The notes under the pieces were generated by a model. That model was not told where the DNA came from. It saw only the letters and a list, made by a program, of their open reading frames with translations, and ran no database searches. 42,752 nucleotides of DNA from Candidatus Allofournierella merdipullorum (lineage in GTDB: Bacteria > Bacillota > Clostridia > Oscillospirales > Ruminococcaceae): assembly GCA_019116345.1 (NCBI GenBank), contig DXBV01000015.1, forward strand, positions 1 through 42,752, in the 5' to 3' direction. Both the position numbers and the translations under genes were made by a program. Each line of letters begins with the position of its first letter. Positions within the stretch are counted from its first letter, which is position 1. This document shows, one piece after another, positions 8,027-16,569 of this stretch.

Positions 8027-8055
8027 TTGCGTCCCGGGCATTTTTTGGGTATAAT
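8027..8055 (+). promoter_or_regulatory. cysS promoter
   Basis: TTGCGT (8027-8032), 17-bp spacer, TATAAT (8050-8055). The leader is about 65 nt, too short for a T-box. Confidence 0.75.
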
Positions 8056-8126
8056 GATAAAAATGAACATACTGCGCCCCGGCGGGGCGAAAAACCTGCC
8101 GCGGCGCGTTAAAAGGAGCGTGCAGT

Positions 8127-9521
8127 ATGCAGATCTTCAATACGCTGACCCGCAAAAAAGAAGAATTCATCCCCCAGAAGGAAGGGGAGTACCGCATTTA
8201 CGTCTGCGGCCCCACCGTCTACAACTACATCCACATCGGCAACGCCCGGCCCGTGGTGGTGTTCGACACCCTGCGCCGTTACCTTGAGTACCGGGGCAAC
8301 AAGGTGTACTTTGTTTCCAACATCACCGACATCGACGACAAGCTCATCAAGAAGGCCCAGGAGCAGGGCTGCAGCATGAAGGAAGTCGCCGAGAAGTTCG
8401 AGGCCGAGTTCATCAAGGACAGCGACGGCCTGAACGCCAAGACCCCCACCGTGCGCCCCCGCGCCACCGAGCACATCGAGGAGATCCTGGACATCGTCAA
8501 GGACATCCTGGACAAGGGCTACGGCTATGTGGCCAAGAACGGCGACGTCTACTTCCGCACCCGCGCCTTCAAGGAGTACGGCAAGCTGAGCCACCTGAAT
8601 CTGGAGGAGCTGGAGAGCGGCAACCGCGAACTGCGCAGCCAGATGGACGACGATCTGAAGGAAGACCCCGCCGACTTCGCCGTCTGGAAGGCCGCCAAGC
8701 CCGGCGAGCCCGCCTGGCCCAGCCCCTACGGCCCGGGGCGTCCCGGCTGGCACATCGAGTGCAGCGCCATGGCCCGCAAGCATCTGGGCAACACCATCGA
8801 CCTGCACTGCGGCGGCCAGGACCTGATCTTCCCCCACCATGAGAACGAGATCGCCCAGTCCGAGTGCGCCAACGGCTGCACCTTTAGCCGCTACTGGATG
8901 CACAACGGCTTCTTGAACATCGACAACCACAAGATGAGCAAGAGCGCGAACAACTTCTTCACCGTTCGCGAGATCGCCGATGTGTTCGGCTACGAGCCCA
9001 TCCGCTACTTCCTGCTCACCGCCGGCTACCGGATGCCCCTGAACTACACCGTGGAGCTGCTGAACAGCTGCAAGGCCAGCCTGGAGCGTCTGTACACCTG
9101 CCGCGACAACCTGGACTTCCTCATCAAGAACGCGAAGGGCGAGAGCAACCTGCTGGCGGAGAAGGCCGCCGCCGCGAAGGTGAAGTTCAACACCGCCATG
9201 GACGACGACCTGAACACCCCCGACGCGCTGGCCGCCGTCTTTGAGCTGGTGAAGGACATCAACACCCTGGGCGCCGACGCCAGCGCCGACGCGCTGAAGA
9301 CCGCCGCCGCCACCTTCGACGAGCTCACCGGTGTGCTGGGCCTGCTCTACAACCGCAAGACCGACGAGATCCCCGCCGAGGTGATGGAGCTTGTGAACAA
9401 GCGCGCCGAGGCCAAGAAGGCGAAGGATTGGCCCACCGCCGATGCGCTGCGCGCCCAGATCACCGAGATGGGTTATGTGGTGGAAGACACTCCCCAGGGC
9501 CCCAAGGTGACCCGCGCCTGA
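8127..9521 (+). CDS. cysS: Cysteinyl-tRNA synthetase
   Basis: A 464-residue class I aminoacyl-tRNA synthetase charging tRNA-Cys. The first zinc-binding cysteine is C27 (YVCGPTVYNY), followed directly by the HIGH-type motif H36-I-G-N39. The other zinc ligands fit C in WHIECSAM, H in HENE and the neighbouring glutamate. The KMSKS loop is K269-M-S-K-S. The C-terminal helical anticodon-binding domain is complete and the length is normal. AAAAGGAG precedes ATG 8127. The gene stands alone between corA's terminator and a long hairpin. No T-box leader is seen, so regulation by uncharged tRNA is unlikely. Confidence 0.97.
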   Translation: MQIFNTLTRKKEEFIPQKEGEYRIYVCGPTVYNYIHIGNARPVVVFDTLRRYLEYRGNKVYFVSNITDIDDKLIKKAQEQGCSMKEVAEKFEAEFIKDSDGLNAKTPTVRPRATEHIEEILDIVKDILDKGYGYVAKNGDVYFRTRAFKEYGKLSHLNLEELESGNRELRSQMDDDLKEDPADFAVWKAAKPGEPAWPSPYGPGRPGWHIECSAMARKHLGNTIDLHCGGQDLIFPHHENEIAQSECANGCTFSRYWMHNGFLNIDNHKMSKSANNFFTVREIADVFGYEPIRYFLLTAGYRMPLNYTVELLNSCKASLERLYTCRDNLDFLIKNAKGESNLLAEKAAAAKVKFNTAMDDDLNTPDALAAVFELVKDINTLGADASADALKTAAATFDELTGVLGLLYNRKTDEIPAEVMELVNKRAEAKKAKDWPTADALRAQITEMGYVVEDTPQGPKVTRA

Positions 9522-9547
9522 GCCGCCAGACCCCCTTTTGACCGACA

Positions 9548-9600
9548 CGGGCCGCGAGGAGCGCTGTTTTGACCCAACAGCTCCCCGCGGCCCGTTTGAT
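9548..9600 (+). terminator. Long hairpin between cysS and the glycosyltransferase gene
   Basis: CGGGCCGCG 9548-9556 pairs with CGCGGCCCG 9586-9594. Inner stems (GGAGC/GCTCC and CTGTT/AACAG) are separated by small bulges. TTTGATTTTG follows, an imperfect T tract. I see no promoter between it and the next gene, so partial read-through from cysS is likely. Confidence 0.65.
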
Positions 9601-9624
9601 TTTGTGTTCAGTGAGGAATCGGAG

Positions 9625-12585
9625 ATGTCCACCCCTTCTGTTTATTCTTCCCGCCGGCGGTGGCTGCCGCTGGCGGCCGTGCTGCTGGCGGCGCTGGCGG
9701 TGCGCTGCGTTCTTGCCTATACCAGCGAGGGCTATTCCAGCGATGTGACCTGTTTTTCCGCCTGGGCGATGCGCCTTGCGGAGAACGGCCCCGGCGCTTT
9801 TTACGCCCCGGACTATTTTGCCGACTATCCCCCGGGCTACATGCTGCTGCTCTGGCCGGTGGGCCTCATCGCCCGGGCGCTGCAGCTGGAAGTGACCGGC
9901 AAAGCCATGGGCTTTCTGATCTGCCTGTGGCCCATCCTCTGCGATCTGGGCCTGGTGAGGCTCATCTGGTCCGTGGCCCAAAAGCGCTTCGGCGAGCAGC
10001 GGGCGCTGCGCTTTGCCGCTTTTGCCGCCTTCTGCCCGGCCCTTTTGTACGACACCGCCGTCTGGAAACAGGTGGACGGCGTGTTCTGCCTTCTGCTCAT
10101 CGCCGCCTTTGTGTGCCTTGAGGAGAAAAAGTGGCTGCCCGCCGCGGCGCTCTACGGCTTTTCCCTGGCGGTGAAGCCCCAGGCCCTGCTCTTCGGGCCG
10201 GTGCTGGCGGTGGCCTTCCTGGCGCCGCTGCTGGCCGCCCGTCAGCGGCGGCCGGCCCTGACCGCTCTTGGCCGGGGCGCGGCGGGGGCCGTTCTGGCGC
10301 TGGCCGCGGTGTTTGCCTGCGCGCTGCCCTTCTGGGGCAGCCAGGACGCCGGCTGGCTGTGGGAGAAATACACCTCCACCGCCTCCAGCTACCCCTACGC
10401 CAGCGTGAACGGCTACAATCTGCTCACCCTCTTCGGCGCAAACTGGCAGCCCCAGGACGCGCCCGCCCTGGGCCCCGTCACCTGGCAGATGCTGGGCTCC
10501 GCGGGCATCGCCCTCGCCACCGTTGCCCTTGCGTATCTCGCCTGGAGCAGCTGGAAGGCCGGGCGCTTTTCGCCCCTGCTGCTGGCCGCCTTCTACGGGG
10601 TGGCGGTGTTCACCCTGAGCCACCGCATGCACGAGCGGTACATCATTCCCGCGCTGCTGCTGGTGCTGGCCGCCGCTGCCCGCTGGGGCGACAAGCGGCT
10701 GCTGGGCGCCTTCGGCCTGCTCAGCCTTTCTTCGGTGGTCAACCTTGCCATGGTGCTCACCAGCAACGGCACCGAGGACCAGTTTTTGTCCAGCGCCACG
10801 GCGGTGGTGATGATCCGCATCGTCAGCGCCGTGGAGGTGGCGGGCTTTGGCCTGCTGGTCTGGGCCGTGTTTTCCCTGTGCTGGGGCGAAACCGTGCGGG
10901 AGTACGTCCTCACCGCGCCGGCCGTTCCCGCTGCCCCCGCGCCGCAGCCGGCCTGGAGCCGCAAAGAGGGCCTCGCCCTCGCGGCGGTCACGCTGGCCAC
11001 GGCGCTGGTGAGCTTCTGGAATCTGGGCGACATGACCGTACCCCAGAACCCGCTGGTGAGCGACGGCGTCGCCACCGAGGTGCAGGTGGAGCTTTCTTCG
11101 CCCGCCACCGAGCTCTGGGTCTATCCCGGCATCAGCTGGGGCGGAAGCCTCACGGTGTACGACGCCGCGGGCACCCAGCTGGCCAGCGTGGAGCTGAACG
11201 GCGGCACCGTGTTCCAGTGGAAGCAGGTGGGGCTTTCCTTTGCCGCTGAAGGGCCGCTGACCCTCCGGGTGGACAACGCCCAGGTGATGGAAGCCGCCTT
11301 CCGGGAGGAAAGCGGCGCGCTGGTGGCCGTCTCTTCCGACAGCGCCCTCTTTGACGAACAGCAGTGGGTGCCCGAGACCATCAGCTACAAAAACAGCATG
11401 TACTTCGACGAAATTTACCACGGCCGCACCGCCTACGAGCATCTCCACGGCATGCCGGTCTATGAGACCACCCATCCGCCCCTGGGCAAGGTGTTCATCA
11501 TGCTGGGCGTGGCCCTCTTCGGCATGACCGGCTTTGGCTGGCGGGTGGCGGGGGCCGCCTTCGGCGTGGCGATGGTGCCGGTGCTGTATCTCCTGGTGCG
11601 CCGGCTTTGCCGCAAGCCCGCCTTCGCCCTCTTTGCGGCGGCGTTGGCGGCCTTCGATACCCTGCGCTTTGCCCAGAGCCGCATCGCCACCATCGACGTG
11701 TACGGCACCTTCTTCATCCTGCTTTCGGCATATTTCATGGTCTGGTACTGCCAGAGCGTGCTGGAAAAAGGGGTGGAGGAGAGCGTGCTGCCCATGGCGC
11801 TGGCGGGCCTGGCTTTCGGCCTCGGCGCTGCCAGCAAGTGGACCGGCCTCTACGCCGGCGCGGGGCTCGCGGTGCTCTACTTCGGCGTGCTGTGGCAGCG
11901 GGCCAAGCAGAAGCCGCTCCGCCTCAAACAGGAGGTGGCCACCGCGTTCTGCGGCGGCGTGGTGTTCTTCGTGGCGGTGCCCCTTCTCATCTATTTCGCC
12001 AGCTATATCCCCTATTTCTGGCGGGAGGGCGGCTTCTCGCTGGGTGAATGGTGGCAGTGCCAGGTGAGCATGTACCGCTACCACAGCGGCCTTGAGGCCA
12101 CCCACCCCTACGAATCCCGTTGGTACACCTGGCCCTTCAGCGCCCGCCCGGTGTGGTATTATCTGGCCTCCGGCCTGCCCCAGGGCATGCGGGGCACCAT
12201 CGCCGCGCTGGGCAATCTGCCGGTGTGGCTGGCGGCGCTGGGCGGCCTTTGCTGGGCCGGCTGGCGACAGCTTTCCGGCAAGGGCAGCGGCGCCACCGGC
12301 GCGCTGTCGGTGCTGTTCCTGGCCCAGTTCCTGCCCTGGACGCTGGTGAGCCGCTGCACCTTCCTCTATCACTATTTCCCCAGCCTGTGGTTCGCGGTGG
12401 CGGCCCTGGCGGTGGCGGCGGCTCACTTCCATGAGCGCCGCCCGGTGCCGGTGAAGTGGCTGTGCATCGGCCTAGCCGCCGCGGCGGGGATATTCTTCGT
12501 GTGTTACTACCCGGTCATCAGCGGCCTGCCGGTGACCGAAGTCTGGGTGAACACGCTGCGCGTTCTGCCCAGCTGGATGTTCTGA
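9625..12585 (+). CDS. Two-module GT-C glycosyltransferase (GT39/PMT-like C-terminal half)
   Basis: A 986-residue polytopic membrane protein built from two glycosyltransferase units. The N-terminal half (about 1-440) has many membrane helices and an early acidic loop, GYSSDVTCF with D40, as in polyprenol-phosphate-sugar-dependent mannosyltransferases of the GT-C fold. Residues about 475-590 form a soluble beta-rich insert (VQVELSSPATELWVYPG). The C-terminal half is GT39-like: YFDEIYHGRTAYEHL carries the catalytic-type D595-E596 pair, then THPPLGK and further helices. Such enzymes take sugar from a lipid phosphate carrier outside the membrane and add it to protein or wall glycan. GAGGA precedes ATG 9625. 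sbcD follows after 16 bases, so the three genes are probably co-transcribed although their functions are unrelated. The acceptor is unknown. Confidence 0.85.
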   Translation: MSTPSVYSSRRRWLPLAAVLLAALAVRCVLAYTSEGYSSDVTCFSAWAMRLAENGPGAFYAPDYFADYPPGYMLLLWPVGLIARALQLEVTGKAMGFLICLWPILCDLGLVRLIWSVAQKRFGEQRALRFAAFAAFCPALLYDTAVWKQVDGVFCLLLIAAFVCLEEKKWLPAAALYGFSLAVKPQALLFGPVLAVAFLAPLLAARQRRPALTALGRGAAGAVLALAAVFACALPFWGSQDAGWLWEKYTSTASSYPYASVNGYNLLTLFGANWQPQDAPALGPVTWQMLGSAGIALATVALAYLAWSSWKAGRFSPLLLAAFYGVAVFTLSHRMHERYIIPALLLVLAAAARWGDKRLLGAFGLLSLSSVVNLAMVLTSNGTEDQFLSSATAVVMIRIVSAVEVAGFGLLVWAVFSLCWGETVREYVLTAPAVPAAPAPQPAWSRKEGLALAAVTLATALVSFWNLGDMTVPQNPLVSDGVATEVQVELSSPATELWVYPGISWGGSLTVYDAAGTQLASVELNGGTVFQWKQVGLSFAAEGPLTLRVDNAQVMEAAFREESGALVAVSSDSALFDEQQWVPETISYKNSMYFDEIYHGRTAYEHLHGMPVYETTHPPLGKVFIMLGVALFGMTGFGWRVAGAAFGVAMVPVLYLLVRRLCRKPAFALFAAALAAFDTLRFAQSRIATIDVYGTFFILLSAYFMVWYCQSVLEKGVEESVLPMALAGLAFGLGAASKWTGLYAGAGLAVLYFGVLWQRAKQKPLRLKQEVATAFCGGVVFFVAVPLLIYFASYIPYFWREGGFSLGEWWQCQVSMYRYHSGLEATHPYESRWYTWPFSARPVWYYLASGLPQGMRGTIAALGNLPVWLAALGGLCWAGWRQLSGKGSGATGALSVLFLAQFLPWTLVSRCTFLYHYFPSLWFAVAALAVAAAHFHERRPVPVKWLCIGLAAAAGIFFVCYYPVISGLPVTEVWVNTLRVLPSWMF

Positions 12586-12601
12586 AAAGGAGGCGAGCGC
12601 T

Positions 12602-13729
12602 GTGCGGCTGCTCCATCTTTCCGACCTGCATCTGGGCCGCCGCCTGTGCGAGGCGGACCTCTTTGAGGACCAGAAATATATCCTGGACCAGATCGTCTCC
12701 ATCGCCCTCTCCGAAGGGGTGCAGGGAGTGCTGGTGGCGGGAGACGTCTACGACAAGGGCGTGCCCGGCGTGGGCGCGGTGAACCTGTGGGACCACTTCC
12801 TCACCGCCCTGTGCGAGCATCACCTGCCGGTGTGGGCCATCAGCGGCAACCACGACTCGGCGGAGCGCCTTGCCTTCGGCGGGCGTCTGCTGGAGCGCAG
12901 CGGGGTGCATCTGGCCTCGGTGTTCTCCGGGCGGCTGGAACGCTTTGACACAGAGGACGAGCACGGCCCGCTGACCATCTGGGCGCTGCCCTTTGTGCGC
13001 CCGGCGGCGGTGCGGGGCTTTTTCCCCGGCGAAACCATCGAAAATTATACCGACGGGGTGGCGGCGCTGGTGCGCGCCGCCGCCCCGGACGAGTGCGGGC
13101 GGAACATCCTCATCGCCCACCAGTTCGTCACCGCCGGGTCCGTTTCCCCCGAGGCCAGCGGCTCGGAACTGCTGAACCTGGGCACGCTGGACAATGTGGA
13201 CGCCGCCGCTTTTGCCCCCTTCGACTATGTGGCTTTGGGCCACATCCACGGCGCCCAGCGGGTGGGCCGGGAGGAAGTGCGCTATTGCGGCTCGCCCCTG
13301 GCCTATTCCGTCAGCGAGGCGCTGGGCCAAAAGAGCGTCACGGTGGTGGACATCGGCCCCAAGGGGCAGGTGAGCACAAAACAGGTGCCCCTGTCGCCGC
13401 TGCACCCGCTGCGCCGGGTGCAGGGCCCGCTGGAAACGCTGCTGGAAAGCGCCGTGCCCAGCGAGGATTACATCTATGCCCGCCTCACCGACGAGACCCC
13501 GCCTCTGGACCCCGCCGCCCGGCTGCGGAGCGTTTACCCCAATCTGGTGCGGCTGGAGTTCGTGCTGCCCAACGCGCCTGAGACCGACGCGCCCGCTCTG
13601 CGGGAAATCGCCCTGCGCACGCCCCGGCAGCTGTTCGAGGAGTTTTATCAGAGCGTCCACGGCCGGGAACTCAGCGGGGAAGAACGGGCCTTTCTGGACG
13701 AAGTGCTGGGAGAGGAGGCGGAAGGATGA
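12602..13729 (+). CDS. sbcD: Exonuclease subunit SbcD (Mre11-like)
   Basis: A 375-residue metallophosphoesterase, the nuclease partner of SbcC. All Mre11 motifs are present: SDLHLGR at the N-terminus, GDVYDKG, SGNHDSAERL, IAHQF and GHIHGAQ. They supply the ligands for two manganese ions. The C-terminal capping domain follows. The start is GTG at 12602, supported by AAAGGAGG upstream and by the family start (MRLLHLSDLHLG). Its stop overlaps the sbcC start by four bases (ATGA), so the two are translationally coupled. The complex cleaves hairpins and blocked double-strand ends during DNA repair. Confidence 0.96.
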   Translation: MRLLHLSDLHLGRRLCEADLFEDQKYILDQIVSIALSEGVQGVLVAGDVYDKGVPGVGAVNLWDHFLTALCEHHLPVWAISGNHDSAERLAFGGRLLERSGVHLASVFSGRLERFDTEDEHGPLTIWALPFVRPAAVRGFFPGETIENYTDGVAALVRAAAPDECGRNILIAHQFVTAGSVSPEASGSELLNLGTLDNVDAAAFAPFDYVALGHIHGAQRVGREEVRYCGSPLAYSVSEALGQKSVTVVDIGPKGQVSTKQVPLSPLHPLRRVQGPLETLLESAVPSEDYIYARLTDETPPLDPAARLRSVYPNLVRLEFVLPNAPETDAPALREIALRTPRQLFEEFYQSVHGRELSGEERAFLDEVLGEEAEG

Positions 13730-16521
13730 GACCGCTGCATCTGTGCCTTTCGGCCTTCGGCCCCTACGCCGGGGAGGAAACGCTGGAATTGGACAAGCTC
13801 GGTTCCAGCGGCCTGTTCCTCATCACCGGCGACACCGGCGCGGGCAAGACCACCTTGTTCGACGCCGTCAGCTACGCTTTGTTCGGCCAGCTCTCCGGCA
13901 GGGTGCGCAGCCTTGACACGGTGCGCAGCGACTACGCCGAGCCCGACCGGGAGACCTTTGTGGAGCTGACCTTTGAGCACCGGGGCAAGGAATACACCGT
14001 GCGCCGCACACCGCAGTACCAGCGCCCTAAAAAGCGGGGCGAGGGGCAGGTGACGCAGCCCGCCACCGCCCTGTTCCTGGCGCCGGGCTGCCCGCCCGTG
14101 GAAAAGGTGGGGGAGGTGGACACAGCCATTCGCCAGCTGCTGGGCATGGACGGCGACCAGTTCCGCCAGATCGCCATGATCGCCCAGGGCCAGTTCACCG
14201 AACTGCTCAACGCCCCCGGTGAGCGGCGCAGCGCCGTGCTGCGGCAGATCTTCGGCACCGCCGGCTGCCGCGCCGTGCAGGATAAACTCCGCGCCGCCGC
14301 CACCGAGGCCGCCCGTGCCGTGGAGCGGCAGGACGCCGCCCTGCTTCAGGCCTTCGCTGCTTTCAAGCTGCCCGAAGAGGAAGAGGCGGCCCGTCCGCTT
14401 GCCGAAATTTTAAAGGACGAAGCCGCCGTCTGGCGCTGCGACGAAGTGCTGGCCGCAGCCGACGCCCTCTGCGCCGTGGACGCAGCTGCCCGCGCTGCCG
14501 CGGAGGCCGAAGAAAAGGTGTTGGACGCCGAGGCCCAGACCACCGCGGCCAAACTGGAAGCCGTCCGTCAGGCCGTTCTGCTCCACAACGCCGCTGCCGA
14601 GTCTGCCCGCAAACTGGCGAAACTGGAAGAACAGCAGGAAGAAAGAAAGGCCCGTCACGACGCCCTTGACACTGTGCGTACCGCGCTGGAACAGGCAGAG
14701 CTGCAGGCCCGCCAGCAGGAGGCCAGGCTGCCCGATTATCAGCGCCGGGAGGAACAGCGCGCCCTGCGTAAACGGCTGGAAGAAACGCTGGGCCGGTGCG
14801 AAGCCGACCGCCGCGCCGCAGCCGAAGAACAAAAACAGCTGGAAGAGGAAAGCGCCCGCCTTGCCCAGCAGGCCAAAGGCGCCCAGGAAGCCCGCCAGCG
14901 GCAGACCGCCGCCGAGGCCGCCCGGGACGCGCTGGCCGCCCGCCTGGAGCAGACCGCCGGGGCGCTGAACGCCGCCCGCCGCCTGCGCAGTGCCCAGCAG
15001 GCCGCGTTGGACGCGGCGGAGACCTTTGCCGCGGCGCAGAGGGAATACATGGGGGCCAAGGGTGAATACGACGCCGCGGAAGCTCTGTTCTGGCAGGGGC
15101 AGGCGGGTCTGCTGGCGGCGAATCTGACCGAAAACGCCCCCTGCCCGGTGTGCGGCAGCCTGCATCACCCCGACCCCGCAAAGCCCGCCAAGGGCGCGCC
15201 CGACCGGGCCAGCCTGCAGGCGGCAAAAAAAGAACTGGAAGAGCTGAACGCGAGCTATCAAAAAGCGGCCGGGGAGAGCGGCGCGGCCCAGGCCGCCGGC
15301 GAGGCCGCCCGAACGGAATTCCTGCGGCTGGCCGCCGCGGCGCTGACCCAGTGGGGGGGACAGGCCCCCAAAACGCCCCGGGAGGCAGCGCTGGCCCTGA
15401 AAGAGGCCAAGGCCAAAGGCGAGGCCGCCCGCGGCGAAGCCGAAACCCGGGCCAAAGCCGCGAAAGAAGCCGCCGAGGCGGGGGAAAAGGCGGAACAGGA
15501 ACTGCCCCAATGCCAGCAGAAACTGGAAGCCTGCCGCCACAAGCAGGAGCAGCTTGCCCGGAAAAGCGCCGAATGTTCGGCGCAGCTGGCCGCCGCCCGC
15601 ACGCTGGAAGAAGAGCTGGGGGCCAGCCTGCCCTTTGAAAGCGAGGCTGCGGCCCGGCGGGCGCTGAACGAACTGCGGGCAAAGGCACAGGCCCTTTCCG
15701 ACGAGCTGAAGGAAGGGGAGAAGGCCTGGAACGAGTACGGCGAACAGCTGGCCGCCGCCCGCACCCTGGCGCAGGAGCGCAAGGAGGACCTGACCCGCGC
15801 CGCCGACCCCGCCGAGGAGCAGGCGCTGGCCGCCGCGCTGACCGATGTGAACATCCGGCGCACCCGGCTGCAAGAGCAGAAGGAGGAGCGTTCCAACCGC
15901 CTTTCCGCCAACCGGGACGCCGCCGCCCGGGTAAAAGTGCTGGCAAAGCAGGCGGACGCCGCCCGCCGCCGGGCGCGGCTGGCCGACAACCTCCACCGCA
16001 CCGCCGGCGGCACGCTGGTGGGCGGGCTGGGCAAACAGCAGTTCGAACAGTACGTGCTGGTGGCCTATTTTGAAAGCGCGGTGGCCGCCGCCAACCGGCG
16101 GCTGGCTTTCATGACCGGCGGCCAGTACCAGCTTTTGTGCCACGGCGCGGCCCAGAGCCGGGGCCAAAGCGCCCTGGACCTGGACGTGCTGGACAACTAC
16201 ACCGGCAAGCGGCGCAGCGTGCGCTCGCTGTCCGGCGGCGAGACCTTCCAGGCGGCGCTGGCGCTGGCCCTGGGCCTCTCGGACGCCATCCAGCAGTACG
16301 CCGGCGGGGTGCAGATCGACACCCTCTTCGTGGACGAGGGCTTCGGCAGCCTGGACGCCGACAGCCTGGAAAACGCCATCGCCACGCTGCAAAGCCTGGC
16401 GGACGGCAAGCGGCTGGTGGGCGTTATCAGCCACGTGGCCGAGCTGCGCCAGCGGCTGGAAAAACAAGTGCTCATCACCAAGACCCCCCGGGGCAGCCAT
16501 ATGGCCCTGCGGGAACTGTAA
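13726..16521 (+). CDS. sbcC: Exonuclease subunit SbcC (Rad50-like ATPase)
   Basis: A 931-residue SMC-like ATPase. Walker A (GDTGAGKT) is at 35-42. Two very long alanine- and glutamate-rich coiled coils flank a central zinc hook, C473-P-V-C476 in PCPVCGSLHHP. The signature RSLSGGETFQAALALALG and Walker B (IDTLFVDEGFGSLD) lie near the C-terminus. Both ATPase halves are complete and the hook is close to the middle, as expected. The head domains bind SbcD; the hook joins two complexes. The gene shares four bases with sbcD and ends at a terminator facing pfp. The coiled-coil codons are strongly GC-rich, which also creates long spurious frames on the other strand. Confidence 0.96.
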   Translation: MRPLHLCLSAFGPYAGEETLELDKLGSSGLFLITGDTGAGKTTLFDAVSYALFGQLSGRVRSLDTVRSDYAEPDRETFVELTFEHRGKEYTVRRTPQYQRPKKRGEGQVTQPATALFLAPGCPPVEKVGEVDTAIRQLLGMDGDQFRQIAMIAQGQFTELLNAPGERRSAVLRQIFGTAGCRAVQDKLRAAATEAARAVERQDAALLQAFAAFKLPEEEEAARPLAEILKDEAAVWRCDEVLAAADALCAVDAAARAAAEAEEKVLDAEAQTTAAKLEAVRQAVLLHNAAAESARKLAKLEEQQEERKARHDALDTVRTALEQAELQARQQEARLPDYQRREEQRALRKRLEETLGRCEADRRAAAEEQKQLEEESARLAQQAKGAQEARQRQTAAEAARDALAARLEQTAGALNAARRLRSAQQAALDAAETFAAAQREYMGAKGEYDAAEALFWQGQAGLLAANLTENAPCPVCGSLHHPDPAKPAKGAPDRASLQAAKKELEELNASYQKAAGESGAAQAAGEAARTEFLRLAAAALTQWGGQAPKTPREAALALKEAKAKGEAARGEAETRAKAAKEAAEAGEKAEQELPQCQQKLEACRHKQEQLARKSAECSAQLAAARTLEEELGASLPFESEAAARRALNELRAKAQALSDELKEGEKAWNEYGEQLAAARTLAQERKEDLTRAADPAEEQALAAALTDVNIRRTRLQEQKEERSNRLSANRDAAARVKVLAKQADAARRRARLADNLHRTAGGTLVGGLGKQQFEQYVLVAYFESAVAAANRRLAFMTGGQYQLLCHGAAQSRGQSALDLDVLDNYTGKRRSVRSLSGGETFQAALALALGLSDAIQQYAGGVQIDTLFVDEGFGSLDADSLENAIATLQSLADGKRLVGVISHVAELRQRLEKQVLITKTPRGSHMALREL

Positions 16522-16532
16522 AATACAAAAAA

Positions 16533-16561
16533 AGGCCGCCCCGGGAAACCGGGGCGGCCTT
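16533..16561. terminator. Bidirectional terminator between sbcC and pfp
   Basis: A perfect 12-bp stem, 16533-16544 with 16549-16560, around a GAAA loop. Read on the minus strand it is followed by seven T, which suits pfp. On the plus strand the T run is short and interrupted. Confidence 0.88.
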
Positions 16562-16569
16562 GCGTTTTA

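Noticed and set aside
8055..8126. T-box leaders for cysS, trpS or gltX
   Set aside because: Leaders of about 40-65 nt are too short, and no T-box bulge sequence or paired antiterminator is visible.
9460..12432. A 990-codon minus-strand frame opposite the glycosyltransferase gene, and similar long frames opposite sbcC, gltX, murD, the permease and others
   Set aside because: All lie fully inside well-supported genes of the other strand, have glycine/alanine/histidine-rich sequence without domains, and lack ribosome sites.
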